Assembly: GCA_036504735.1 (NCBI GenBank)
Contig: DASXUQ010000005.1
Span: 1-64,000, forward strand
Source of the DNA: a bacterium
Lineage (GTDB): Bacteria; Electryoneota; RPQS01
Direction: 5' to 3'
DNA: 64,000 nucleotides
Shown here: one piece after another, positions 1-10,314 of the stretch
Position numbering within the stretch: the first letter of the stretch is position 1
Layout: each line of letters opens with the position of its first letter
Translations under genes and position numbers: made by a program
Notes under the pieces: model-generated
The model's input: only the letters and a program-made list of their open reading frames with translations
Told to the model about the DNA's origin: nothing
Database searches by the model: none

Positions 1-25
1 CCCCCCCCCCCGCCCCCCCCCCCCC
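1..25. repeat. Poly-C low-complexity run at window edge
   Basis: The first 25 bases are almost pure C with a single interrupting G. Nothing is encoded here. It may be a genuine homopolymer tract or an assembly or sequencing artefact; the window cannot tell which. Confidence 0.8.
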
Positions 26-46
26 GCAGCGCCACCCCCCAACCCT

Positions 47-90
47 TGTCATCCTGAAGCCGTCTTCGGCTGAAGGATCTCGGGCGCGAA
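47..90. repeat. Repeat-like intergenic element with small hairpin
   Basis: The stretch holds TGTCATCCTGAAG followed by a 5-bp hairpin (AGCCG 58-62, loop TCTT, CGGCT 67-71) and then GAAGGATCTCGGG. From general knowledge this TCCTGA...GAAGGATCT layout resembles dispersed intergenic repeats of metagenome-derived bacterial genomes. Only one copy is present in the window, so its repetitive nature is inferred. Confidence 0.35.
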
Positions 91-165
91 ATAGTGCGCT
101 TAATAGCGTCCTCCACTGAATTAATTTGAACACCAGTACCTGTACCATATCACAAAAGGAACTTC

Positions 166-638
166 ATGAGTGCTCAGATATTTTGTCGCACAAGAATGGT
201 GACGACGACACTCATCTGACAGAAACGGCGGCATGCGTGGTCGCGGAGGAGAGCCTGATACCCTATGTAGCCGAGCGAGACTTGCAACCGGGTGAAAATC
301 TATGGGCGAAGATTGACCGAAATATTAGCCAATCCGCGTGTGTAGTTGGTATACTGACTGCTCGTGCAGCAGATTCCCGGGTTGTTCATGCAGAGATCGC
401 CGCGGCAAGGGCCTACGGCAAGGAAGTGGTTCTTCTTGTTGAGCATGGTGTTGAGGTACCACTCTCCGAGCTGGGACGCGAGCATATTCCCTTCGACAGG
501 GCAAACCCGAATCAGGCATTTGATGCATTGCGCGCTTATTTGAGGGGAGTCAGGGCTTGGAATATTTTTTGGGGGTTGCTGCTGGCCGCCGGAGCTGTTT
601 GGCTTGGCTGGCAAGCTGTGAAGGCAATGCGATCTTGA
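166..638 (+). CDS. TIR-like domain protein with C-terminal membrane helix, apparent 5' frameshift
   Basis: The main reading frame contains a TIR-type fold: a LSHKNGDDD strand/loop, ERDLQPGENLW (alpha-B/BB-loop region), SACVVGILT strand, and VVHAEIAAARAYGK with the acidic residue usually catalytic in TIR NADases. One hydrophobic helix (WNIFWGLLLAAGAVWLGWQA) precedes a basic tail, so the C-terminus is probably membrane-anchored. The best start is ATG 166, six bases after AAAGGA (154-160). That frame reads MSAQIF and then leaves the TIR frame at a four-T run (181-184); one extra T would restore MSAQIF-LSHKNGDDD. The uninterrupted frame otherwise begins only at an unsupported TTG at 126. Either the gene is broken or one base was missed. 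TIR proteins act in bacterial immunity or signalling; the role here is inferred. It is followed at 57 bp by a DUF5677 gene. Confidence 0.6.
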
Positions 639-695
639 AGACTTCGCAAGTGGCACCCATTTCAGAAATCACTTACGGAGGTCGTCATCGATACA

Positions 696-1919
696 TTGCT
701 TGAGGATATGGAACGGCTTTTGATGAGTCATATTCCGAAATTAATATCGAGCCTCATCATAGAGAAGATCGAGGCGAATGGTGTTCGGCTGACATCTCGA
801 CAGAAGAAACTGATCCAGCGAAACATCGCCGCTGAGCGTTATGACATAATCCGAATTCGAGACTGGAGATGGTGGGGACCGTCACAAGAGATCCATATCG
901 AGTTCGACGACGCAGATAGTGCGCGCCTCGAACAAGCGGTCAGGGACTTGACGGAGAGTATGACCGACCAGTTCGGTTCAATTATTGATGAAGCTGCAGA
1001 AGCTATGCTTGCTTCTGTCGCGAAAGATTGGAAACGGGAGACCTTGCTGCGCGAGTGCGATCTGCAAGGCTTTCGCAGTCGCCTCAATACTCGGTGGCAC
1101 AAGCCATTGGATCTCCTGTCTATGATGCTGGTGCTCTCCAAAGAGTTCAGTGAAGCCACCGGAACCAGGCTTCAAAATGAACAGACTGAATTGAACGGCT
1201 GCTTGGTAGCTTCTTTGGTTCGTCTACACGCTCGTGCTTGCCAAGTCGGTGACGAAATTTTAACGCTTTTACGATCTGGTTTCGCTGACGGTGCAATGGC
1301 AAGGTGGCGAAGTCTGTACGAGATCGCCGTGACCGCCATGTTAATCCAACATGGGGGAGAACAACGAGCAGAGCGTTACCTCCTCCATGATGCTATACAG
1401 GTATTTCACGGCGCGTCGCTACACCAGCGGTTCGCACTGAGACTTGGAGAAGTTCCTTTCGACGAATCCGAAATGGGCCATATGGAGCGGTCGTACAATG
1501 AGGTGAAGAGTCGTTTCGGGACGGCCTTTCTATGCCAATACGGATGGGCATCTGATGGGCCGAAGGATATGGTACGCGGGTTTGCTGACGTTGAAAAGAA
1601 GCTTGGTCTGATACACTTGCGCCCGTACTACAAGCTTGCAAGCAATAATGTGCACGCAAAGTCGCGCGGAGTCTTTCATAGACTCGGAGTCATGCATGGT
1701 TACGACTTATTGTTGACCGGTCCATCGAACTTTGGATTAGCCGACCCCGGCCAATGCATGGCTCTTTCCCTTCTGCATGTGACAACGGCTTTGGGTTCAG
1801 TTGATCCCACTGTTGAAAGCGTCATATTCATGAAGATGATGCAGCTTATGTGCACTGAGATAAGCCATGAGTTTGTGGCAGTTCAGAAACAGATCGCGAC
1901 CGATGAATTTGAGGCGTAA
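696..1919 (+). CDS. DUF5677-like protein
   Basis: This 407-residue, mostly helical soluble protein has no signal peptide. Residues about 170-330 match the DUF5677 pattern as I know it: LRSGFADGAMARWRSLYEIAVTAMLI, then AERYLLHDA, and later YYKLASNNVHAKSRG. The family has no established biochemical function. The frame opens at TTG 696; ATG 708 is an alternative, and GGAGG (677-681) is too far from either for a confident choice. It lies downstream of the TIR-like gene on the same strand and shares its lower GC and less biased codon use, so the two look like one accessory cassette acquired separately from the neighbouring core genes. Confidence 0.6.
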   Translation: MLEDMERLLMSHIPKLISSLIIEKIEANGVRLTSRQKKLIQRNIAAERYDIIRIRDWRWWGPSQEIHIEFDDADSARLEQAVRDLTESMTDQFGSIIDEAAEAMLASVAKDWKRETLLRECDLQGFRSRLNTRWHKPLDLLSMMLVLSKEFSEATGTRLQNEQTELNGCLVASLVRLHARACQVGDEILTLLRSGFADGAMARWRSLYEIAVTAMLIQHGGEQRAERYLLHDAIQVFHGASLHQRFALRLGEVPFDESEMGHMERSYNEVKSRFGTAFLCQYGWASDGPKDMVRGFADVEKKLGLIHLRPYYKLASNNVHAKSRGVFHRLGVMHGYDLLLTGPSNFGLADPGQCMALSLLHVTTALGSVDPTVESVIFMKMMQLMCTEISHEFVAVQKQIATDEFEA

Positions 1920-2229
1920 AGAGCATAATCGTCAGGATTCGGACTAGTTGTCGTGGAATACAATTCGAATGTGTCCCAAAACGATCAACAGTTCAGCTTC
2001 GTTCTGTCGTGGCCTATTCGTTCCCTTCGGAGACAATCCCATGTCGAGTCAACCACGACGGGTCGTGCAATCCCCAAGACGCCTGCCGCCGCGAAGGGTA
2101 AGGCGTTCGTTCCACAAAACGAACTCTTCGGACCTTCAGCATAGCCTTGACTTAGCTGGGTTCGTTCGGTAAAAAACATTTTCGTGTTAAGACACTACTT
2201 TTTAATTTTTCATTTCTAATTTCTAATTT
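1920..2229. other. Intergenic stretch between accessory patch and clpB
   Basis: Short open frames on both strands here look non-coding: no ribosome-binding site and no recognisable family. A perfect 7-bp inverted repeat (GTTCGTT 2105-2111, AACGAAC 2118-2124, 6-nt loop) lacks a T-tract and is not a convincing terminator. The last 17 bases before clpB are the tandem TTTCTAA TTTCTAA TTT (2213-2229), which replaces a Shine-Dalgarno sequence. Confidence 0.5.
2147..2175 (+). promoter_or_regulatory. Possible clpB promoter
   Basis: TTGACT (2147-2152), 17-bp spacer, TAAAAA (2170-2175). The -35 and spacing match the other promoters of the window but the -10 is poor, so this may be an alternative-sigma or weak promoter. 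Confidence 0.35.
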
Positions 2230-4851
<2,622 letters not shown>

Positions 4852-4854
4852 GAC

Positions 4855-4883
4855 TTGGATTTCAGTCTGAACATGCGTATATT
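4855..4883 (+). promoter_or_regulatory. Promoter of terC
   Basis: TTGGAT (4855-4860), 17-bp spacer, TATATT (4878-4883), starting 4 bp after the clpB stop codon and predicting a leader of about 30 nt for the terC-type gene. Confidence 0.7.
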
Positions 4884-4919
4884 CGCGAAAACACAGTCTA
4901 CCAACCTGTTTTAAAGCTG

Positions 4920-5645
4920 TTGACTGAAGCATATCTTGTCCATGCGTTGACCGTTGTCGCCACGCTGATTGTCCTGGAAGGCTTGCTCTCTGCGGACAAT
5001 GCTCTTGTGCTGGCCGTGCTGGTCAGACATCTGCCCAAGCCTCAGCAGAAGAAGGCGCTGCTTTACGGGATTATCGGCGCCTTCGGGTTCCGGTTTGTGA
5101 TGCTGCTTGCCGCGTCGTGGATCATCCGTTTCTGGTATCTGTCTGCGGCCGGCGCAGCCTATCTCGCCTATCTCAGCATTACGCATTTCATTACCCACAG
5201 CCGGGGAGTGGACCACGAAAAGCCGGTGAAGGGGCGGGGGTTCTGGAGCACCGTGGTGGTCGTGGAACTGACGGATGTCGCCTTTGCGGTGGACAGTGTG
5301 ATTGCCGCCGTGGCGCTTTCCAACGAACTCTGGCTGGTGTATACCGGCGGCATGCTGGGCATTATCGCCATGCGCTTCGCTGCAGGTGGATTTCTGCGTG
5401 TCTTGGAGAAATGGCCGGGGCTTGAACACATGGCCTATGGTCTGGTGGGTTGGATTGCTGTCAAGCTGGGCTTCAGATCGTTTGAAATGGCTACGGGTCA
5501 CACGGACGTTGAACTTCCTTCCTGGATTTTCTGGTCCGGCATGGGTTTGATAGCAATTGGGGGCACTCTGTGGGCAATTTTGAGGCCAAACAAAGAAATT
5601 GCCCGTCTGCAGGAGCCCAGCGATCAGGAGCGGCAGGAGCTGTAA
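4920..5645 (+). CDS. TerC family integral membrane protein
   Basis: The 241-residue polytopic protein (about seven hydrophobic segments) has the two TerC signatures: LEGLLSADNALVLAVLV (E20, D26) and VVELTDVAFAVDSVIAAVAL (E116, D119, D125), whose buried acids are thought to carry a divalent cation. TerC relatives export manganese or help load metals into secreted enzymes; which applies here is unknown. The frame starts at TTG 4920 without a clear Shine-Dalgarno sequence; a CTG lies one codon earlier. It has its own promoter just after clpB and a strong terminator downstream, so it is probably monocistronic. Confidence 0.9.
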   Translation: MTEAYLVHALTVVATLIVLEGLLSADNALVLAVLVRHLPKPQQKKALLYGIIGAFGFRFVMLLAASWIIRFWYLSAAGAAYLAYLSITHFITHSRGVDHEKPVKGRGFWSTVVVVELTDVAFAVDSVIAAVALSNELWLVYTGGMLGIIAMRFAAGGFLRVLEKWPGLEHMAYGLVGWIAVKLGFRSFEMATGHTDVELPSWIFWSGMGLIAIGGTLWAILRPNKEIARLQEPSDQERQEL

Positions 5646-5725
5646 GATGCCTCGCGGGTAACTGACCCTCCTTGAACAGAATTGTTGCCCGGACAAAACA
5701 TAGATTGTTAAGGCCGTAACAAAAA

Positions 5726-5761
5726 GCCGGAAATCGTCGTTGATTTCCGGCCTCTTTTTTT
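5726..5761 (+). terminator. Rho-independent terminator of terC
   Basis: Perfect 10-bp stem GCCGGAAATC (5726-5735) / GATTTCCGGC (5742-5751) with a 6-nt loop, followed by CTCTTTTTTT. The right arm contains the -35 of the next promoter. Confidence 0.92.
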
Positions 5762-5768
5762 GTATATT
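5740..5768 (+). promoter_or_regulatory. Promoter embedded in the terC terminator
   Basis: TTGATT (5740-5745), 17-bp spacer, TATATT (5763-5768). The -35 is formed by the loop and right arm of the preceding terminator, and the T-tract makes up part of the spacer. It would drive the cobalamin-binding gene at 5838. Confidence 0.75.
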
Positions 5769-5837
5769 AAAGGCTTAAGAAGGGTAAACTACGTCTTCTT
5801 TAACATTCGCCTCACCACGGAACTCAATTCATCCTCT

Positions 5838-6245
5838 ATGGATAAGAAAATCAGGATCTTGGTAGCCAAACCGGGCTTGGATGGACATGATCGTGGCGCC
5901 AAGGTCATGGCAGCCGCTTTTCGGGATGCTGGCATGGAGGTGATCTATACAGGCCTCCGTCAGACTCCTGACATGATTGTCGAGGCTGCGATTCAGGAGG
6001 ATGTAGACGTGGTTGCCCTTTCGATTCTCTCCGGGGCTCACATGACGATTTTCCCGGCAGTTCTCAGGTTAATGACCCAGAAGGGTCTGTCTGACGTGCT
6101 GTTGACCGGGGGCGGAATCATTCCCAAGGAAGAAGCCGAAGAACTCGAGAAGCAGGGTGTTGGCCGCCTGTTCGGCCCCGGCACGCCGACTTCTGTCCCC
6201 ATAGATTACATTCGCCAGTGGGTGGCCACTCGGCGCAGCGAGTGA
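5838..6245 (+). CDS. Methylmalonyl-CoA mutase small, cobalamin-binding subunit
   Basis: A stand-alone 135-residue B12-binding domain. The motif DGHDRG (D15-x-H17-x-x-G20) supplies the histidine that ligates cobalt, followed by the expected ALSILSGAH (DVVALS...) and LLTGGGIIP segments that cradle the nucleotide tail. In this family it pairs with a separate catalytic subunit to isomerise methylmalonyl-CoA and succinyl-CoA, or a related acyl-CoA pair. No catalytic subunit lies in the window, so the substrate is unproven. ATG 5838 is chosen because the upstream in-frame extension covers the promoter and leader. No good Shine-Dalgarno sequence is visible. Confidence 0.88.
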   Translation: MDKKIRILVAKPGLDGHDRGAKVMAAAFRDAGMEVIYTGLRQTPDMIVEAAIQEDVDVVALSILSGAHMTIFPAVLRLMTQKGLSDVLLTGGGIIPKEEAEELEKQGVGRLFGPGTPTSVPIDYIRQWVATRRSE

Positions 6246-6288
6246 AACAAACCTACTCCTTTCCCGTTTAAGTAAACACAGCAGCCCT

Positions 6289-7035
6289 ATGTCAGGTCAT
6301 AGTAAATGGGCGACGATCCGTCGCAAGAAAGAAAAAATTGACGCCGCCCGTGGCTCTGTATTCACGCGGCTGATCCGTGAAATCAATATCGCCGCGCGGT
6401 TGGGGGGCTCAAACATGGAGTCTAACGCCCGGCTTCGCAGCGCGGTGGACGCCGCCAAATCCGCTAATATGCCGGCGGACAACATTGATCGCGCCATTAA
6501 GAAGGGCGCGGGCGAACTGGAAGGCCAGATCCTTGAAGAAATCCGCTACGAAGGTTACGGCCCGGGCGGAGTGGCGATCCTGATCGAGTGTGTGACGGAC
6601 AACCGCAACCGCACGGTCGGCGAAGTACGGCACACCTTCACCAAGCGCAATGGCACCATGGCCGAAGCGGGAGCAGTGGCGTGGATGTTTGAGCGGCGTG
6701 GCTACCTGACTCTGGAAAGCGATCAGGGGTCCGAAGACGAGATCATGGAAATTGCCATCGAGGCAGGCGCGGACGACGTCAAGGGCGACGATTCGATTTG
6801 GGAAGTCTTTACGAGCCCGGACGATCTGTACAAGATCAAGGGTGAGATTGAAGCGAAGGGCAAAAAGGTTAGCTCGGCGGAAATCTCCTACATTCCGAAG
6901 AACACCGTCAAGGTGGAAGTGGATTCTGCGAAGCAGTTGCTGGGACTGATCGATGCTCTCGAAGAGCTGGACGACACTCAGCACGTCTACGCCAACTTCG
7001 AAATGGATGATTCCGTGATGCAGTCGCTGCAATAG
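6289..7035 (+). CDS. YebC/PmpR (TACO1) family protein
   Basis: The family hallmark MSGHSKWATIRRKK opens the protein, followed by three mixed alpha/beta domains; 248 residues is normal. Members were long called transcriptional regulators; recent work links YebC to relief of ribosome stalling on proline-rich stretches. It sits 18 bp upstream of ruvC, the classical yebC-ruvCAB arrangement of many bacteria, and is probably co-transcribed with it. The start ATG lacks a strong Shine-Dalgarno sequence. Confidence 0.95.
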   Translation: MSGHSKWATIRRKKEKIDAARGSVFTRLIREINIAARLGGSNMESNARLRSAVDAAKSANMPADNIDRAIKKGAGELEGQILEEIRYEGYGPGGVAILIECVTDNRNRTVGEVRHTFTKRNGTMAEAGAVAWMFERRGYLTLESDQGSEDEIMEIAIEAGADDVKGDDSIWEVFTSPDDLYKIKGEIEAKGKKVSSAEISYIPKNTVKVEVDSAKQLLGLIDALEELDDTQHVYANFEMDDSVMQSLQ

Positions 7036-7052
7036 CGAGACTGGACAGACGC

Positions 7053-7553
7053 ATGGGAATCGTTCTCGGTGTGGACCCCGGGCTTGCGACGACAGGCTGG
7101 GGAGTCGTAGGAGTGGACGGCAAACGATTTCAGTACCTTGAATCGGGCAAGATTACCTCGACGCCCAAGCAGCCGATGGGGAGAAGGCTGGAGCGGATTT
7201 TTGCCGGATTGCAGCAGGTGATCGAGACCTTTGGGGTGACGGGCTGCGCGGTGGAGAGCGGCTACGTGGGCGTGAGCGCCATGAGCGCCCTGTTGCTGGG
7301 GCAGGCCCGCGCGGCGGCGATTTTGGCCGCCGAAACCAAAGGCATTCCCGTAGAAACGGTGGCCCCGCGTGAGATCAAAATGGCGATCACGGGGCGGGGA
7401 GCAGCCACCAAGGCTCAGGTCGGCTACATGACCGGCAAACTGCTGGGCCTGGAGTTCGACGAGGGCGAAGAAGACATTTCGGATGCGCTGGCGGCGGCCC
7501 TGTGGCTGGTTATGCGCAGTCAGCATCCCCTGACCATGAGACCCGCGCGATGA
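7053..7553 (+). CDS. ruvC: Crossover junction endodeoxyribonuclease RuvC
   Basis: This resolvase cuts Holliday junctions symmetrically after RuvAB branch migration. The RNase H-type catalytic acids are all visible: D8 (GVDPG), E68 (CAVESGYVG), D141 and D144 (DISDALAAAL), spaced as in the E. coli enzyme (7, 66, 138, 141). The 166 residues are typical length. The stop codon overlaps the ruvA start (ATGA at 7550-7553), indicating coupled translation. No LexA-type box is seen upstream, so SOS control of this cluster is not evident. Confidence 0.97.
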   Translation: MGIVLGVDPGLATTGWGVVGVDGKRFQYLESGKITSTPKQPMGRRLERIFAGLQQVIETFGVTGCAVESGYVGVSAMSALLLGQARAAAILAAETKGIPVETVAPREIKMAITGRGAATKAQVGYMTGKLLGLEFDEGEEDISDALAAALWLVMRSQHPLTMRPAR

Positions 7554-8131
7554 TTGATTTTGTCGAAGGCATACTGGTCGCAAAATCGCCATCGCAGGCG
7601 GTGATCCTGACGGGCGGCCTGGGCGTACGCGGTAATATCTCGCTGGCGACCTACGATGAGCTGCCGCTGCTCGGAGAACAGATCCGGCTCTGGACGCACC
7701 TGCAACTGCGCGAAGAGGAACTGACGCTGTTTGCATTTGCGACGCAGGAAGAGCGCTGGATGTTCCTGCATCTGATTACCGTTAACGGCGTGGGACCGAA
7801 ACTGGCGATGGTGGCGCTGTCGGCGGCCCGAACGGACACGCTGCGGCGGGCGATTATCGAAGGCGACAGTGACCGCTTGAAGAGCATTCCGCGCATCGGC
7901 TCGAAGATTGCCGAGCGGATCGTGCTGGAACTGAAGAAGAAACTGAGTGACGAATCTCCTTCCTTCGAAGTGGGAGTGTCGTCGAAGAGTGACGAGATAC
8001 AGCAAGCGGTCAGCGCGTTATGCGCTCTGGGATTTACGAGGGCCGAAGCAGAAAAGTCTGTGGACGGTGCGGTGAAGCGCGGCGGTAAGGGTGTCGAAGA
8101 ATTAGTGAAGTTATCGCTCCGGATGAGTTAA
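7550..8131 (+). CDS. ruvA: Holliday junction branch migration protein RuvA
   Basis: RuvA tetramers bind four-way junctions and load the RuvB motors. The 193-residue product begins [19 protein letters not shown] (OB fold), continues with helix-hairpin-helix segments ([16 protein letters not shown] and [19 protein letters not shown]) and ends in the small UBA-like domain that contacts RuvB ([21 protein letters not shown]). ATG 7550 is preferred over a more upstream in-frame ATG at 7502 because it overlaps the ruvC stop and gives the family N-terminus. The stop overlaps the ruvB start by one base (TAATG). Confidence 0.96.
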   Translation: MIDFVEGILVAKSPSQAVILTGGLGVRGNISLATYDELPLLGEQIRLWTHLQLREEELTLFAFATQEERWMFLHLITVNGVGPKLAMVALSAARTDTLRRAIIEGDSDRLKSIPRIGSKIAERIVLELKKKLSDESPSFEVGVSSKSDEIQQAVSALCALGFTRAEAEKSVDGAVKRGGKGVEELVKLSLRMS

Positions 8132-9147
8132 TGCCGCGAATCATAGAACCACAGAAGTTTGAAGAAGATCTCGATCTTGACCTGTCGCTGCGGCCATCAA
8201 GCTTTGATGAGTTCGTAGGGCAGCCCAGGGTCAAAGAGCAGCTTTCGATATTTATTCAGGCGGCGCGGGAGCGGGGGGAAGCGCTCGATCACGTGCTGCT
8301 GTATGGGCCTCCGGGTCTGGGGAAGACCACACTGGCCCATCTGATTGCAAGAAGTTTGGGCTCGGGTATCCGTGTAACCACGGGCCCCGTGTTGGACAAG
8401 CCGGGCGATCTGGCCGGGCTGCTGACGAATCTGCAGGATAAGGATATTCTGTTCGTGGACGAGATTCACCGCCTGAATCCGGTGGTGGAAGAATATCTTT
8501 ATCCGGCGATGGAAGATTTCAAGCTGGACATTCTGATTGACAAGGGTCCCGCGGCGCGGACGTTGCAGCTCCAGCTTCAGCATTTCACCTTGGTGGGCGC
8601 AACCACCCGAGCGGGACTGCTGACCAGTCCGCTGCGGTCGCGGTTTGGAGTGACTCTCCGGCTGGACTATTATGAGCCGGAAGACTTACATACGATTTTG
8701 CGCCGCTCGGCTCGGCTCCTGAACGTCCAGTATGACGAAGAAGGGCTGGCGGAGATTGCGGTGCGGTCACGCGGCACACCCCGCGTGGCAAACCGGCTTC
8801 TGCGGCGGATCCGCGACGTAGCCCAAGTGAGGGGCGACGGGCGAGTGTCCGGCAGGTTGGCGCGGGAAGCCTTGCAGCTTCTCGAGATTGATGAATACGG
8901 TTTGGATGATCTGGACAAGCGGCTGCTCCACGCTCTGATCGAGCACTTTCGCGGCGGACCGGTGGGTTTAGGAACCCTCGCGGTAACCGTGGGAGAGGAT
9001 GAGGGAACGCTGGAAGAGATCTGTGAACCGTATCTGATCCGGCAGGGTTTCCTGCAACGTACTTCCCGTGGGAGAGTGGCAACGGCACGAGCCTTTGAGC
9101 ATTTGGGAATCAAGGTTCCGGCGTCTCTCCAGTCAAAGCTCTTTTAG
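8131..9147 (+). CDS. ruvB: Holliday junction branch migration ATPase RuvB
   Basis: This hexameric AAA+ motor pulls DNA through the RuvA-junction complex. The 338 residues show Walker A GPPGLGKT (59-66), Walker [11 protein letters not shown], sensor 1 GATTRAG and the arginine-finger region [10 protein letters not shown], followed by the C-terminal winged helix ([22 protein letters not shown]). It completes the ruvCAB set; the next gene, queA, follows within 91 bp as in many bacteria. Confidence 0.98.
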   Translation: MPRIIEPQKFEEDLDLDLSLRPSSFDEFVGQPRVKEQLSIFIQAARERGEALDHVLLYGPPGLGKTTLAHLIARSLGSGIRVTTGPVLDKPGDLAGLLTNLQDKDILFVDEIHRLNPVVEEYLYPAMEDFKLDILIDKGPAARTLQLQLQHFTLVGATTRAGLLTSPLRSRFGVTLRLDYYEPEDLHTILRRSARLLNVQYDEEGLAEIAVRSRGTPRVANRLLRRIRDVAQVRGDGRVSGRLAREALQLLEIDEYGLDDLDKRLLHALIEHFRGGPVGLGTLAVTVGEDEGTLEEICEPYLIRQGFLQRTSRGRVATARAFEHLGIKVPASLQSKLF

Positions 9148-9237
9148 CCTTTCGTTTTTGTACCGGCTCTTGCATTTGCGTGTTGGGGTTAGCACCGCAA
9201 GCCGGGAGGGTTGAACCAAGGAGTTGGAAGACCAACT

Positions 9238-10314
9238 ATGCCCATTACATCGGCCGTATATCAGCCGCGCGGTGTGCAGACCACACCCCGGTTGTCGGAC
9301 TTCAAGTACGCACTTCCAGACAAGCTGATCGCTCAGGAGCCGGTGCCCCGCCGTGACGAATCGCGGCTGTTGATCGTGGACCGGGATACGCGACAGTTTC
9401 ATGACGGGAAATTCACGGATGTGCTCGACTATCTCGATCCGGGCGACTGCCTTGTGGTGAACGAGACCCGAGTGTTTCCGGCGCGTCTGCGGGGCTTCAA
9501 AGAGAAGACCGAGGCGGAGATTGAAGTCTTTTTGCTGCGGCGACTCACCGAAGAGCTGTGGGAAGTGCTCGTGAAGCCGGCGCGTAAAGTGCGTACGGGC
9601 AACACGATCATGATCGGCGACTGCATTACCTGTGAAGTGATCGACAACACCACGTCGGGTGGCCGCGTGGTGCGTTTCCACTATGAAGGGGACTTTGGGG
9701 AACTGGTGGAGAAATTCGGCCAGCCGCCGCTTCCTCCTTATATTCGCCGCGAACCGAAGGTTGAGGATCGCGAGCGCTATCAGACCATCTTTGCCCGCGT
9801 ATCGGGAGCCGTAGCGGCGCCGACTGCAGGCCTGCATTTTTCCGAAGATCTGATTCAGAAGGCTCAGGCCAAGGGCGTCGAACTGGTGCCGATCATTCTG
9901 CATGTGGGTCTGGGAACGTTCCGGCCCGTACAGGTGGAGGATCTTTCGCGGCACCGGATGGACTCGGAATATTACGAAGTCAACCAGAACGCCGTGGACA
10001 AGATAAACGGCGCCATTGAAAAGGGCAAGCGGGTCATTGCGGTGGGAACCTCCGTGACGCGCACGCTGGAGACGGTGGCTAATTTCAACGGCGGCATTAA
10101 AGTGGCGCGCGGCTGGACGGACAAGTTCATCTATCCGCCTTACCACTTCAAGGTGGTGGACCGGCTGGTGACGAACTTCCATCTTCCGGGATCCACGCTG
10201 CTGATGCTGGTGTCGGCCTTTGCCGATCAGGAACTGATTCTCAAGGCGTATCGTCATGCCATCCGTGAGAAGTACCGCTTCTACAGCTATGGCGATGCGA
10301 TGTTGATCGTTTGA
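9238..10314 (+). CDS. queA: tRNA preQ1(34) S-adenosylmethionine ribosyltransferase-isomerase QueA
   Basis: QueA moves the ribosyl moiety of AdoMet onto preQ1 in tRNA to form epoxyqueuosine. Diagnostic motifs include LSDFKYALPDKLIAQEPV, DCLVVNETRVFPARL, APTAGLHFSEDL, ILHVGLGTFRPV and NFHLPGSTLLMLVSAF. ATG 9238 has a GGAAG Shine-Dalgarno seven bases upstream and gives 358 residues; a TTG at 9211 in the same frame would add nine residues but has its GGGAGGG directly abutting. About 15 residues precede the conserved LSDF start. The stop TGA overlaps the TTG start of ispD (TTGA). Confidence 0.96.
   Translation: MPITSAVYQPRGVQTTPRLSDFKYALPDKLIAQEPVPRRDESRLLIVDRDTRQFHDGKFTDVLDYLDPGDCLVVNETRVFPARLRGFKEKTEAEIEVFLLRRLTEELWEVLVKPARKVRTGNTIMIGDCITCEVIDNTTSGGRVVRFHYEGDFGELVEKFGQPPLPPYIRREPKVEDRERYQTIFARVSGAVAAPTAGLHFSEDLIQKAQAKGVELVPIILHVGLGTFRPVQVEDLSRHRMDSEYYEVNQNAVDKINGAIEKGKRVIAVGTSVTRTLETVANFNGGIKVARGWTDKFIYPPYHFKVVDRLVTNFHLPGSTLLMLVSAFADQELILKAYRHAIREKYRFYSYGDAMLIV

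Noticed and set aside
2105-2124. GTTCGTT/AACGAAC hairpin as terminator of the DUF5677 gene
   Set aside because: No following T-tract and about 190 bp past the stop codon; kept only as an unexplained inverted repeat.
1948-2179. Three short overlapping open frames between the DUF5677 gene and clpB
   Set aside because: No Shine-Dalgarno sequence, no similarity I recognise, and frames on both strands cover the same bases; the stretch looks like repeat-like intergenic DNA.
6250-7053. SOS control of ruvCAB
   Set aside because: No GAAC-N4-GTTC box was seen upstream of yebC or ruvC; the only convincing LexA box is at lexA.
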